Source: Halovenus aranensis
GTDB lineage: Archaea > Halobacteriota > Halobacteria > Halobacteriales > Haloarculaceae
DNA length: 64,000 nucleotides
Assembly (NCBI RefSeq): GCF_900100385.1
Contig: NZ_FNFC01000003.1
Coordinates: forward strand, 181,200 to 245,199
Direction: 5' to 3'
The position numbers and the translations under genes are program-made. Positions 9,255-17,587 of this stretch are shown one piece after another. The notes under the pieces are model-generated. The model searched no databases and was not told the origin of the DNA. It saw nothing but the letters and a program-made list of their open reading frames with translations. Positions within the stretch are counted from its first letter, which is position 1. Each line of letters opens with the position of its first letter.

Positions 9255-9443
9255 TCAGTCCTCGTCTTCGGCGACTTCGAGCGAGTCGGCAGGGACGCCG
9301 TGTTCCTTGCCGTCCTCGAAGGAGACGGTGTAGTTCTCGTCGCCGAACATCGTCTCGGAAATCTGTGTGATTTCGCCGACTTCGCCGTCGTAGTCGCTGT
9401 GCTGGTCCTCGAGTACAACCGTATCGCCTTTCTCGAAGCTCAT
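9255..9443 (-). CDS. DUF1918-like small SH3/KOW-type protein
   Basis: A 62-residue acidic protein with a repeated short beta pattern: KGDTVVLEDQ, GEVGEITQI, NYTVSFEDGKEHGVPADSL. This is the look of the DUF1918/SH3-like barrel, often found with nucleic-acid-related proteins. It is the first gene of the unit with the RNA-binding protein and rnp3 (6 nt to the next start). The start codon at 9443 begins the conserved MSFEKGD. Function is not established. Confidence 0.75.
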   Translation of the reverse strand: MSFEKGDTVVLEDQHSDYDGEVGEITQISETMFGDENYTVSFEDGKEHGVPADSLEVAEDED

Positions 9444-9574
9444 GTCCCCGGATTATCCGTGCCGGAATAAAAAGTGACTGATACGGACCGCCAGGAACAC
9501 GGCAACGGGCGCGGCTCCGGCGCCTCGGTATGACACTCTGTTCGGGGACCGCTTCTTATACGCCGAACAGGCGC

Positions 9575-9640
9575 AATACCACGGCCTTCAGGCCGTGGAT
9601 ACGCGCCGTCAATTAGTGAACTCCCCTTCCCAACTCGCCG
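9575..9640 (-). mobile_element. hairpin resembling an IS200/IS605 element end (relic)
   Basis: A perfect 8-bp stem with a 4-nt loop (CCACGGCC-TTCA-GGCCGTGG, 9579-9598) lies in the 237-nt gap between the DUF1918 gene and citrate synthase, followed by CGTCAATTAGTGAAC. From memory, haloarchaeal IS200/IS605-IS1341 elements end in hairpins of just this kind next to the tnpB terminus. No tnpB or tnpA gene is present, so if the call is right this is a solo end. The alternative is a transcription terminator for the leftward citrate synthase gene, although haloarchaeal terminators normally rely on T tracts and none follows the stem on that strand. Confidence 0.4.
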
Positions 9641-9680
9641 CCTTCGTCGGCACCCTGAGTCAGGGACTTCCCGCTTGGAA

Positions 9681-10814
9681 CTACCGTTCCGCTCGCGGCG
9701 TCCACGTCCGGTCGTGTGTCCCGGCATATCGGCCCCGCGGCCGGATGATACGGTTGTCGGCGAGCTGTTCGAGGGCGTGAGCCATCCAGCCGCCGACGCG
9801 TGCAGCAGCGAAGGTAGTTGTGAACAGGTCGCGGGGAATTCCGACGCCGTTGAGCAACGCAGCAGTGTAGTACTCGACGTTGGTTTCGAGCGAGAGGTCC
9901 GGCCGTTCTTGTGCGAGCACGTCGGCCGCTGTGCGCTCGAAGGTGGTGACTGTCTCGAAAAACGCCGAGTCGCCTGCCTCGTCGTAGAACTGCTCGGCGG
10001 CTGTCGAGAGTACCGCCGCACGCGGGTCCCGAACGTCGTAGACGCGGTGGCCAAAGCCCATCAGCCGCTCGCCGGCCTCCAGTGTGTCTCTGACGTAGGA
10101 CTCGGGTTCGCCGCTCTCGTGGACCTCCTGCAGCATGTCCAGAACCGGGCCGGGTGCGCCGCCGTGGAGTGGACCCTTGAGCGTCCCGACAGCCGCGGTC
10201 GCCGCCGAAATCACGTCTGACTCCGTCGAGACGACGACCCGCGCGGTGAACGTCGAGGCGTTCAGTCCGTGGTCGACGACTGTGTTCAGATACGTTTCGA
10301 GCCCGCGGACCGACGCCGCGTCCGGCTCGTCGTCGTTCAGCATGTAGAGATAGTTCGCCGCATGACCCAGTCCGGGGTCGGGGTCGACCGGTTCGGCTCC
10401 CTGTCGGTACCGCCAGTATGTCGCGACAATCGTCGGGACGACCGCAATGGCGCGTTTTGCCTTCTGCTCGGGGGCAGTCGCGTCATCTCCGAGCGTCGCC
10501 GCGCCGAGGCCCATCCGGAGAGCGTCCATCGGTGGCTCCTCCTCTGTGACAGCCCGTTCGAGCAACGCCCGCGTCTCGTCGGTTATGCCGCGACGCGTCG
10601 CGAGTTCGTCCCGGAACGACTCGTATTCCGCCTCTGTCGGGAGCCGGTCGTTCAATAGCAAAAACAGGGTTTCCTCGTACGTTGCGTTCGTGGCGAGTTC
10701 GCCGACGGGAAAGCCCGCGATGAACAACTCGCCGTTTGCGCCGTCGATGTCGCTGAGGTCCGTCTCTGTGACGGTGACGCCTTCGAGACCGCGATGAATC
10801 TGTTGGCTGTCCAT
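9681..10814 (-). CDS. citZ: citrate synthase
   Basis: Condenses oxaloacetate and acetyl-CoA to citrate, the entry to the TCA cycle. It is 377 residues, the usual size of the short archaeal/Gram-positive type. The active-site block GFGHRVYDVRDPRA carries the catalytic His and Asp, and ELFIAGFPVGELA near residue 29 and LHGGAPGPVLDML fit the family. It ends in the normal family C-terminus (RIIRPRGRYAG). It stands alone between the IS-like hairpin and the nadABC operon and has its own TATA box. 2-Methylcitrate synthase activity cannot be excluded by sequence. Confidence 0.93.
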   Translation of the reverse strand: MDSQQIHRGLEGVTVTETDLSDIDGANGELFIAGFPVGELATNATYEETLFLLLNDRLPTEAEYESFRDELATRRGITDETRALLERAVTEEEPPMDALRMGLGAATLGDDATAPEQKAKRAIAVVPTIVATYWRYRQGAEPVDPDPGLGHAANYLYMLNDDEPDAASVRGLETYLNTVVDHGLNASTFTARVVVSTESDVISAATAAVGTLKGPLHGGAPGPVLDMLQEVHESGEPESYVRDTLEAGERLMGFGHRVYDVRDPRAAVLSTAAEQFYDEAGDSAFFETVTTFERTAADVLAQERPDLSLETNVEYYTAALLNGVGIPRDLFTTTFAAARVGGWMAHALEQLADNRIIRPRGRYAGTHDRTWTPRAER

Positions 10815-10831
10815 GACCTGCCGTACCTCTC

Positions 10832-10843
10832 TTATTCATTTAA
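10832..10843 (-). promoter_or_regulatory. TATA-box promoter of citrate synthase
   Basis: The minus strand reads TTAAATGAATAAG ending about 18 nt before the ATG at 10814; the TTAAAT core is 24-29 nt upstream. This suits a leaderless transcript. The preceding nadC gene ends at 10888, so the promoter fills most of the intergenic gap. Confidence 0.5.
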
Positions 10844-10887
10844 CACCTTTCATCGACAGAGAACGACAGTAACCCGCCGACACACGG

Positions 10888-11697
10888 TCAGCCCGTGCGA
10901 AAGGAAAAGTCGAGCGTCGAAGCCGAATGTGTCAGCGACCCCATCGAGATGACATCGACACCTGTGTCGGCGTAGGCGGGCACATCGTCGATGGTGATGC
11001 CGCCACTCGCCTCCGCGAGGGTGTCCGTCGGGAGCGACGCGACGCCGCGCTCGACGGCCGCAGGCGAGAGGTTGTCGAACAGCACGATATCCGCTCCGGC
11101 CGCAGCCGCGCGCTCGCCGTCTTCGGGCCGTTCGACCTCGACTTCTATCTTGGTCGCAAACGAGACGCGCTCGGCGAAGTGCTCGATTGCCCCGTCGAGA
11201 CCCATCTCCGCGACGTGGTTGTCTTTGACCATCACCATATGCGAGAGGTCCAGCCGGTGGCTGTCGCCGCCGCCGGCGACGACGGCTCGTTTCTCGACGC
11301 CCCGGAGTCCCGGTGTTGTCTTGCGCGTGCCGGCAATCTCGACGCTATCAGAGACCTCACGGGCGGCATCGACAGCCTGGCGTGTCCGGGTTGCGATGCC
11401 CGAGGCGTGGCCGGCGATATTGACCGCGACGCGTTCGGCCCTAAGCACGTCTGTCGCTGCCCCCTCGACTGTTAGCACGGTCTCGCCGGCGTCGATGTGG
11501 TCCCCGTCTGAGACAAGGGGGTCGACAGCCACGTCGAGATACTCGAAGACGCCGGCCGCAGCGTCCAGGCCCGCCACGACGCCGGATTCGTTAGCGACTA
11601 GTCGGCCGGTCGTCTCGCCGGGCACTTCGTTGGTTACGTCGTGATGGCCCAAGTCTTCGCGGAGCCACCGTTCGATTTGTATGTCCGTGACCGGCAT
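10888..11697 (-). CDS. nadC: nicotinate-nucleotide pyrophosphorylase (quinolinate phosphoribosyltransferase)
   Basis: Converts quinolinate and PRPP to nicotinate mononucleotide, the third step of de novo NAD synthesis. It is 269 residues, typical for the family. GTRKTTPGLRGVEKRAV and GGGDSHRLDLSHMVMVKDNH form the substrate-binding core, and VEVERPEDGERAAAAGADIV the barrel. It is the last gene of the operon, 2 nt after nadB, completing a nadA-nadB-nadC set in the order of the pathway steps it serves. Confidence 0.96.
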   Translation of the reverse strand: MPVTDIQIERWLREDLGHHDVTNEVPGETTGRLVANESGVVAGLDAAAGVFEYLDVAVDPLVSDGDHIDAGETVLTVEGAATDVLRAERVAVNIAGHASGIATRTRQAVDAAREVSDSVEIAGTRKTTPGLRGVEKRAVVAGGGDSHRLDLSHMVMVKDNHVAEMGLDGAIEHFAERVSFATKIEVEVERPEDGERAAAAGADIVLFDNLSPAAVERGVASLPTDTLAEASGGITIDDVPAYADTGVDVISMGSLTHSASTLDFSFRTG

Positions 11698-11699
11698 GG

Positions 11700-13211
11700 T
11701 TACTGCTCAGTCGCTGGCTCCGGCGTCTGTGCCTCGCTGTTCGCCTCAGTGAGGTAGTGACACCCCACAGACTGCTCGTTTTCTGCCGCCGCACGGGCGA
11801 TCAACAGCGCGACCACCGATGCCGACCGAAGCTCGTACAGCGACCGCGAGGTTCGGGTCCGAACGTAGGCGTCAACCTCTCCCTTGAGCCGGCGCAATAC
11901 GCTCTGTGCGCGCTTCAGGCCGTCTGTGGACCGCTCGATGCCCACCTGCTCGTTCATAACGCGCTGAAGACGGCCGAACTTCTGGCGGGCAAAATTCGAC
12001 GGCAGGTCGGGGTCTCGCTCCAGTAGCTCCGGGGGCTCGATGCGGTCGATGTCGCTTCCAGCGGCGTCCTCACCCGCACGCAGTCCCCAGACGAGTCCTT
12101 CGAGCAGTGAGGTGCTCGCCAGGCGGTTCGCACCGTGGACGCCCGTGCAGGAACACTCCCCGACGGCATAGAGGTCCGAAAGGCTGGCCCGCCCGTACTC
12201 GTCGACGTCGACGCCGCCACAGAGGAAGTGCTCTGCCGGCGAAACCGGGATTCCCTCCGTCCAGTCGATACCGTTCTCGTCGCATTTGACCGCGAGCTCC
12301 GGGAAATGTCCCGCGAAATCGAACGTCGAGACGTCGAGGTAGACCTCGCCCGTCTCCTCTCGTTCTGACTTGACCGCCCGGGCGACCACGTCCCGCGGCG
12401 CGAGTTCGGCGTCCTCGTGGTACTCGGGCATAAACCGCGTCCCGTCGGCGTTACGCAGGAGGCCGCCCTCTCCCCGGACCGCCTCGCTGACGAGGAAGGT
12501 TCCCTCGTCGGTAGTACAGGCCGTCGGGTGGAACTGGACGAACTCCATGTTGGCGACATCGGCACCCGCGAGTGCAGCCATCGCCACGCCGTCGCCGGTC
12601 GCGCTCTCTGGGTTCGTGGAGTTGGGGTACAGCGCACCGATGCCGCCGGTGGCGAGCACAGTCGACCCGGCAAAGGTCGGTGCCCAGTCGCCGTCCTGTT
12701 CGAGTAGTGCGCCGTAGACCTGCCCCTCGTGGCGCAACAGCTCCAAGGCGGCGGTGTCTTCGAGAATTTCCACGTCCGTCTCGTCGGCGACGTAGTTAAG
12801 GAAGGGGACGTGGATGTGTTTGCCGGTCTCGGCGTTGACGTGGAGTATGCGAGGCTCCTCGTGGGCGGCCTCCCGGCCGTAATCGAACTCTTCGCCCTCG
12901 GTATCGAACTCGATACCGACCGTCTCGACGAGGACCTCGCGCACCGCCTCGGCGGCGTCCTCAACGAGTACGTCGACGGCGGCCTCGTCGGCGGTCCCGC
13001 TGGAGGCGTCGATGATGTCCTGTTTGAACTGGTCGGGGTCGTCACGGGTGACTGCGATACCGCCCTGTGCCCACCAGGTCGATGCCTCTTCCGGTCGCTC
13101 GGCTTTCGTCGCCAGCGTCACGTCCGCTCCCGCCCGGTCCGCGGCGAAGGCGGCCGCGAGACCGGCGATACCGGCACCGACGACGAGTACGTCTGTCTCG
13201 CGCTCGTTCAT
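11700..13211 (-). CDS. nadB: L-aspartate oxidase
   Basis: FAD enzyme that oxidises L-aspartate to iminoaspartate for quinolinate synthesis. It has 503 residues. The dinucleotide-binding motif VVGAGIAGLAAAFAADRAGA is at residues 10-29, followed by the WWAQGGIAV motif. The HPTAC region with a Cys and the GVHGANRLASTSLLEGLVWG segment are conserved in NadB and fumarate reductase relatives. The overlap with nadA (4 nt, ATGA) and adjacency to nadC single out aspartate oxidase rather than succinate dehydrogenase. Confidence 0.96.
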   Translation of the reverse strand: MNERETDVLVVGAGIAGLAAAFAADRAGADVTLATKAERPEEASTWWAQGGIAVTRDDPDQFKQDIIDASSGTADEAAVDVLVEDAAEAVREVLVETVGIEFDTEGEEFDYGREAAHEEPRILHVNAETGKHIHVPFLNYVADETDVEILEDTAALELLRHEGQVYGALLEQDGDWAPTFAGSTVLATGGIGALYPNSTNPESATGDGVAMAALAGADVANMEFVQFHPTACTTDEGTFLVSEAVRGEGGLLRNADGTRFMPEYHEDAELAPRDVVARAVKSEREETGEVYLDVSTFDFAGHFPELAVKCDENGIDWTEGIPVSPAEHFLCGGVDVDEYGRASLSDLYAVGECSCTGVHGANRLASTSLLEGLVWGLRAGEDAAGSDIDRIEPPELLERDPDLPSNFARQKFGRLQRVMNEQVGIERSTDGLKRAQSVLRRLKGEVDAYVRTRTSRSLYELRSASVVALLIARAAAENEQSVGCHYLTEANSEAQTPEPATEQ

Positions 13212-14335
13212 ATTTCGAGCATCCTATCGAGTGCGACCTGCGCGAGTTCTTTCTCACCAGGCGCGACCTCGATGACGTTGCGCTCGCGGCCCTCGATGAG
13301 CTCTTCGAGCACCCACGTCATGTAGTTGGGGTCGATCTGGCGCATGGCGTTGCAGTCCATGCAGGCGTCCCCACACAGCGGCAACACGTTCACCTCGGGG
13401 TGCCACCGCGAGAGGTGGTTGGTCAGGTGAATCTCGGTGCCGATGGCCCAGGTTTCTCCGGGGTCGGCGTTTTCGACGGTTTCACAGATAGTCGAGGTGC
13501 TTCCGACCACGTCTGCGGCCTCGACGACTTCGCGACGGCACTCGGGGTGGACGACCACGTTCGCCTCGGGGTTATCGGCCCGAATCTGCTCGATGTGGTC
13601 TTCGCGGAACCGCTCGTGAACCTGGCAGTATCCTTCCCAGAGGATGATGTCGTTCTCGACGGCCTCGGCGGCGTCGCTCTCGGGGTCCCAGGGGTCCCAC
13701 TCGGCAGTCTCGTTTTCCATCCCCAACCGGTGGGCAGTGTTCTCGCCGAGATGTTTGTCGGGCAAGAAAAGCACCTTGTCGCCGCGCTCGAAGGCCCACT
13801 CGAAGGCCCGATGCGCGTTCGAGGAGGTACAGACCAAGCCGCCCTGTTCGGCACAGAACGCCTTCAGGTCGGCATACGAGTTCATGTACGTGATTGGGAT
13901 GATGTCCTCGTCGGTCATCGACGTGAGTTCAGCCCAGGCAGTGTCGACCTGGAGCGCCTCTGCCATGCCCGCCATCGGACACGACGCCTCCATACTCGGG
14001 AGGATGACCGTCTGGTCGTCGTCGGTGATGATGTCGGCGGACTCGGCCATGAACGTCACGCCGCCGAAGATGACGTACTCGGCGTCGGCCTCGGCGGCCG
14101 CCTTGCTCAGCTGGTATGAGTCGCCGACGAAGTCCGCGTGTTCGACGATTTCCCGGCGCTGGTAGTTGTGGCCGAGGATGAGAACGTCGTCACCCAACTC
14201 GTCGAGCGCCGCCTCGATGCGTCGCTCGCGCTGGTCTTCGTCGAGGTCGCGGTAGGCCGGCGGCAGTTGTTCTAGATTGTCGTACTTGAACAGACTGAGG
14301 TCAGTCTCGAAAGCCGCAGTTTCCATTTCTGGCAC
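13208..14335 (-). CDS. nadA: quinolinate synthase A
   Basis: 4Fe-4S enzyme that condenses iminoaspartate with dihydroxyacetone phosphate to quinolinate. It has 375 residues. The conserved cluster cysteines can be seen as GGLVCTSSNAH, STICETV and GDACMDCNAMR, and the ILGHNYQRREIVEHADFVGD block begins the first domain. It is first in the nadABC operon. The upstream 168-nt gap to a divergent hydrolase gene holds the promoter and a GTTCC/GGAAC inverted repeat. NadA's Fe-S cluster requires assembly factors; an Mrp/NBP35 ATPase is encoded at 30546. Confidence 0.96.
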   Translation of the reverse strand: MPEMETAAFETDLSLFKYDNLEQLPPAYRDLDEDQRERRIEAALDELGDDVLILGHNYQRREIVEHADFVGDSYQLSKAAAEADAEYVIFGGVTFMAESADIITDDDQTVILPSMEASCPMAGMAEALQVDTAWAELTSMTDEDIIPITYMNSYADLKAFCAEQGGLVCTSSNAHRAFEWAFERGDKVLFLPDKHLGENTAHRLGMENETAEWDPWDPESDAAEAVENDIILWEGYCQVHERFREDHIEQIRADNPEANVVVHPECRREVVEAADVVGSTSTICETVENADPGETWAIGTEIHLTNHLSRWHPEVNVLPLCGDACMDCNAMRQIDPNYMTWVLEELIEGRERNVIEVAPGEKELAQVALDRMLEI

Positions 14336-14422
14336 ACGTGGTCACCCAGTAGTAACTAGAGTCTATGGATCGGACTTTTGAAAAGATTTTGTATTCAATG
14401 GCCCCGTCCGGTGACTCAGGTT

Positions 14423-14442
14423 GTTCCGTAATTGGTAGGAAC
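14423..14442. promoter_or_regulatory. inverted repeat between nadA and a divergent hydrolase gene
   Basis: GTTCC (14423-14427) and GGAAC (14438-14442) form a 5-bp dyad with a 10-nt spacer, one helical turn centre to centre plus half. It is followed at 14445-14453 by GTATATTTT, a likely TATA box for the plus-strand gene starting at 14504. The dyad could be an operator for either gene. Five-base arms are weak evidence. Confidence 0.3.
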
Positions 14443-14503
14443 GGGTATATTTTCGTCGTTGCTGTCCGAAACGCTTACTCCCTGGTCAGGGGCACGATAC
14501 CGT

Positions 14504-15343
14504 ATGGACGAGGTCCACAGCGACTGGGGCGACTGGCTCCCACAGGCAGTCGAGACGGCCGACCCCGAGGGGGTTCGCCTCTGGTATCTCGGGTGTAACG
14601 GGTTCGTACTCAAAAGTTCCGGCGGTACGACAGTGTACATCGACCCGTACCTCGGGACGGGTGACCCGCCACGGACGGTCCGGATGATTCCGGTCCCGTT
14701 CGACCCACGGGACGTGACAACAGCCGATGCGGTACTCGCAACGCACGAACACTCGGACCACGTCCACGGGCCGAGTCAGGCACCGATACTCGCACAGACC
14801 GGCGCCGAGTTCTACGGTTCTGCTCCCAGCCTCGAGGTCGCCGACGAGCAGAACTGGACCGACAACTGGGACGTAGCGCCCGACCAGTTGACCGAGGTGA
14901 CCGAGGGCGAGTCGTTCACCGTCGGCGACCTCGAGATTCACGTCGAGTCGGCACACGACCCCGACGCCGACGGAGAGGTAGCCTACGTCATCGAACACGA
15001 GTCGGGGACGTTCGTCCACGGCGGTGACGCCCGTCCCGGCGGGTTCGCGTCGATTGGCGAGCAGTACGATGTAGACCTAGCAGTCCTCGCGTTGGGGTCG
15101 GTCGGGATGATTCCCGACAAGGAGACCCGCGAGCCAAAACGGACGAAGTGGTACAGCGACGAGAACATGGTCATCGAGGCCGCGACCGAACTCCAGGTCG
15201 ACCGACTCGTCCCGACACACTGGGACATGTGGAAAGGGTTGACCGCCGACCCGACCGCGCTCGTCCACCACGCCAGGCGCTTTGAGTACCCTCGCCGCGT
15301 CGAAATCACCGAAATCGGAGATACGGTCGACCTTCCACCGTAG
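14504..15343 (+). CDS. metallo-beta-lactamase-fold hydrolase (UlaG-like)
   Basis: A 279-residue metal-dependent hydrolase. The metal-binding signature THEHSDHVHG starts near residue 86, and HGGDARPGGF and PTHWDMWKG give later ligands. The set resembles UlaG/L-ascorbate-6-phosphate lactonase relatives. The start at 14504 (MDEVHSDWGDWL) is chosen because upstream residues in the open frame are unlike family members and the TATA-like GTATATTTT at 14445 is about 50 nt before it. It is divergent from the nad operon. The substrate is unknown. Confidence 0.82.
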   Translation: MDEVHSDWGDWLPQAVETADPEGVRLWYLGCNGFVLKSSGGTTVYIDPYLGTGDPPRTVRMIPVPFDPRDVTTADAVLATHEHSDHVHGPSQAPILAQTGAEFYGSAPSLEVADEQNWTDNWDVAPDQLTEVTEGESFTVGDLEIHVESAHDPDADGEVAYVIEHESGTFVHGGDARPGGFASIGEQYDVDLAVLALGSVGMIPDKETREPKRTKWYSDENMVIEAATELQVDRLVPTHWDMWKGLTADPTALVHHARRFEYPRRVEITEIGDTVDLPP

Positions 15344-15383
15344 TGTCAGATTCAGACAACGCCTACGTTTTCTGGTAAACAGG

Positions 15384-15390
15384 TTTAATA
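15384..15390 (+). promoter_or_regulatory. TATA-box promoter of the coiled-coil protein gene
   Basis: TTTAATA lies 25-31 nt before the ATG at 15415, with a purine-rich TAAACAGG element just upstream that could serve as BRE. It indicates a leaderless message for the 402-residue gene. Confidence 0.5.
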
Positions 15391-15414
15391 CCGTTCCCAA
15401 ACCCAAACGAAGGT

Positions 15415-16623
15415 ATGAGCGATTCACAAGGGTACGAGGAAATCGTGCTTTCCTCGGATGGGGTGAACGTGGTCAAACGGTTCGAAGAGAACGAGTTCCC
15501 CGTGCCGGCAATTGCCTTCGAGTTCACGTCGAACCGTGACGAAGATGTCAATATCGCGCTCTCGGACACAGTTCCCGAGGATATCGAGGTCGAGGACCTC
15601 GGCTTTCACCCGGAGTACGGCAGCGAGTACTGGGTTATCGACGACGACAGTATCGTCTTCGAGCGCGACCTAGAGCCTGGAGAGACGTACACGACGGTGT
15701 ACGGTATCCGTGCGACCGGGAGTGACAACGTCGAGAAGTTCCTGACCGAGCCGACCCTCGAATCGGTCGACCCGCCCCTTCCCGACGACGCCTCGGAAAA
15801 CGTCGTTCCCGAGAGCGACGGCGACGTTATCAAGGAGGCAATTTCGGGAGACGGCGAGATTCCCGGGCTCGAAGAAGAGGACGAAGAAGACGAAGACGAA
15901 GACGAAGACGTGGCGAAACTCGACCTCAAAGACCCCAACGACTCGGCAACAGACAACGGGGCTGACGACACCGCCACGGCACCCGCCGTCGAGGGTGGTG
16001 TCGTTGCCGCGATGGCGGCCGAGATTCGACAACAAAACGTCTCAACGGAGGACCTGAAGCTGCTTCGGCAGGCATTTGCGGCCGTCGAGGAAGAGGGCGC
16101 GACCGCGGCGAAGGTCGAACAGATTCAAGACGATGTCGCCGACCTGCGGGCCTACACCGGTGCTTTAGAGGAGTTCCTCGACGAGAACGGCACCGCACAA
16201 CAGATTCTCGACGAGTTCGAGGGCCAGCTAGAGTCGTTCGAGTCGCGGCTCTCCTCGGTGCAGTCCTCGACCGACGACAACGCCGAACAGGTCGCGGCAG
16301 TCGCCGAAACCGTCACCGGGTTCGAGGACGACATCGCGGCGCTCGATGACGATGTCGTCGCGGTGCGCGAGGAGATGGACTCGCTGGCCGACGAGGTGGA
16401 AACGGTATCCACGGACGTCGACGAGGCGACGGACAAGATGGACAGCGTCGACGAGGAACTCTCGGAGTTCGACGCGACTCTCGAGAGTATCCAGTCAGAC
16501 ATCGAGGAACTCGAAGCCGCGGTCGACGACGGCGACATGGCCCAGCGCCTCGACGATATCGAGCAGAGCATCGACGACCTGCAGACGTGGCAGGAGCAGA
16601 TTAAATCGACGTTCGGCGGGTAA
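15415..16623 (+). CDS. haloarchaeal coiled-coil protein with conserved N-terminal domain
   Basis: A 402-residue, strongly acidic protein of unknown function. Residues 1-115 form a conserved, probably beta-sandwich domain (FEENEFPVPAIAFEF, LGFHPEYGSEYWVI, LEPGETYTTVYGIR) that I know from several haloarchaeal proteins. Residues 155-170 are an Asp/Glu run, then a disordered linker. About residues 195-398 are predicted coiled coil with regular heptads, resembling chemoreceptor or SMC-like helices but with no ATPase or signalling domain. No signal peptide or membrane helix is present. The gene is flanked by unrelated genes. Confidence 0.75.
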   Translation: MSDSQGYEEIVLSSDGVNVVKRFEENEFPVPAIAFEFTSNRDEDVNIALSDTVPEDIEVEDLGFHPEYGSEYWVIDDDSIVFERDLEPGETYTTVYGIRATGSDNVEKFLTEPTLESVDPPLPDDASENVVPESDGDVIKEAISGDGEIPGLEEEDEEDEDEDEDVAKLDLKDPNDSATDNGADDTATAPAVEGGVVAAMAAEIRQQNVSTEDLKLLRQAFAAVEEEGATAAKVEQIQDDVADLRAYTGALEEFLDENGTAQQILDEFEGQLESFESRLSSVQSSTDDNAEQVAAVAETVTGFEDDIAALDDDVVAVREEMDSLADEVETVSTDVDEATDKMDSVDEELSEFDATLESIQSDIEELEAAVDDGDMAQRLDDIEQSIDDLQTWQEQIKSTFGG

Positions 16624-16639
16624 CTCGCCCGGTTCGTGG

Positions 16640-17545
16640 CTACTCTGTTTCTCGACGTCGCCGCTCGCGTTCGATAGTCGTGAGTGCGATGCCGACGAGA
16701 ACGACGACGCCGCCGAAGACGGTGAACTCTGTGGGGGCCTCCGCCAAGAACACGAAAGCGAGAATCGTCGCACCGACCGGCTCACCGAGCATCGAGACAG
16801 AGACGACACTCGACTCCAGATGGGCGAGGACCCAGTTGATGACAGTGTGGCCCAGCAGGCCAGGGCCAGCCGCGAGTCCCAGAAAGATGAGCCACTCGTG
16901 AGTCGGATAGCCGGTCAGGTCGCCGCCCTGGACCAGTGAGAGAACGAACAGACAGGCCGTACAGACGCTGTAGACGACCACTACGTAGGGCACCAACGAG
17001 ACGCGCTGTCGTAACGAACGCCCGGCAAGCACGTAACCGGCCGCCATCAGCGCACCGAACAGAGCGAGTCCATTGCCGAGTAGCGGCCGCGGGCCGACGA
17101 GAACGCCCCCGAGAAAGTCGCCCATCGACATGATGCCAATCCCCGCGACAGCGACCAGAATGCCACCAACCATTCGGCGATTGATGTACTCAGAGAGCAA
17201 CAGCCAGGCACCCAATGCGACAAACAGGGGCTGGGACTGGACGAGTGTAACGCTGGCGGCGACGCTCGTCCACTCCAGGCTCTCGAACCAGGAAGCGAAA
17301 TGCAGTGCCAGCGCGACCCCCGAAAGCGTCGCAAACCCCAGGTCACGACGCCGTATCAGCCGGAACTCCTCGCGGTATCGCCAGAACGCGACCGGTAACA
17401 GCGGGAGCGTCGTGAACAACACCCGATAGAAGGCCGCGACAGCAGAGGGAGCGTCACTCAGTTCGACGAGAATAGCTCCCGTGCTGATGGCGACGATAGC
17501 GACAGCCAAACCGGCGAACGGAATCTTGTTTCGGCCCGTTGACAC
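16640..17545 (-). CDS. EamA/DMT-family transporter
   Basis: A 301-residue integral membrane protein with about ten hydrophobic helices arranged as two repeats of five, the drug/metabolite transporter (EamA) pattern. The first repeat begins GLAVAIVAISTGAILVELS, and the second has HTVINWVLAHLESSVVSVS with the conserved EPVGATILAF near residue 258. Such proteins export amino acids, metabolites or drugs; the substrate cannot be assigned. The charged tail ERERRRRETE is cytoplasmic. It is convergent with the coiled-coil gene and 42 nt downstream of the SDR gene's end. Confidence 0.88.
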   Translation of the reverse strand: MSTGRNKIPFAGLAVAIVAISTGAILVELSDAPSAVAAFYRVLFTTLPLLPVAFWRYREEFRLIRRRDLGFATLSGVALALHFASWFESLEWTSVAASVTLVQSQPLFVALGAWLLLSEYINRRMVGGILVAVAGIGIMSMGDFLGGVLVGPRPLLGNGLALFGALMAAGYVLAGRSLRQRVSLVPYVVVVYSVCTACLFVLSLVQGGDLTGYPTHEWLIFLGLAAGPGLLGHTVINWVLAHLESSVVSVSMLGEPVGATILAFVFLAEAPTEFTVFGGVVVLVGIALTTIERERRRRETE

Positions 17546-17587
17546 AGCACCCTGTCCGACCGCGGGCGTGATACGGGTTTCGGAAAC

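Noticed and set aside
9440..10054. A 204-codon minus-strand frame across citrate synthase end and the IS-like hairpin, considered as a tnpB remnant
   Set aside because: The part over citrate synthase is an out-of-frame shadow and the rest is too short to align with a TnpB tail, so only the hairpin is kept as a possible trace.
11954..13045. A 363-codon open frame overlapping nadB on the same strand in another frame
   Set aside because: The composition is dominated by Ser, Thr, Pro and Arg, with no domain; nadB is clear.
15880..15912. A GAAGAC-type repeat in the coiled-coil gene, considered as a CRISPR or satellite
   Set aside because: It is coding DNA for an Asp/Glu run with no spacers.
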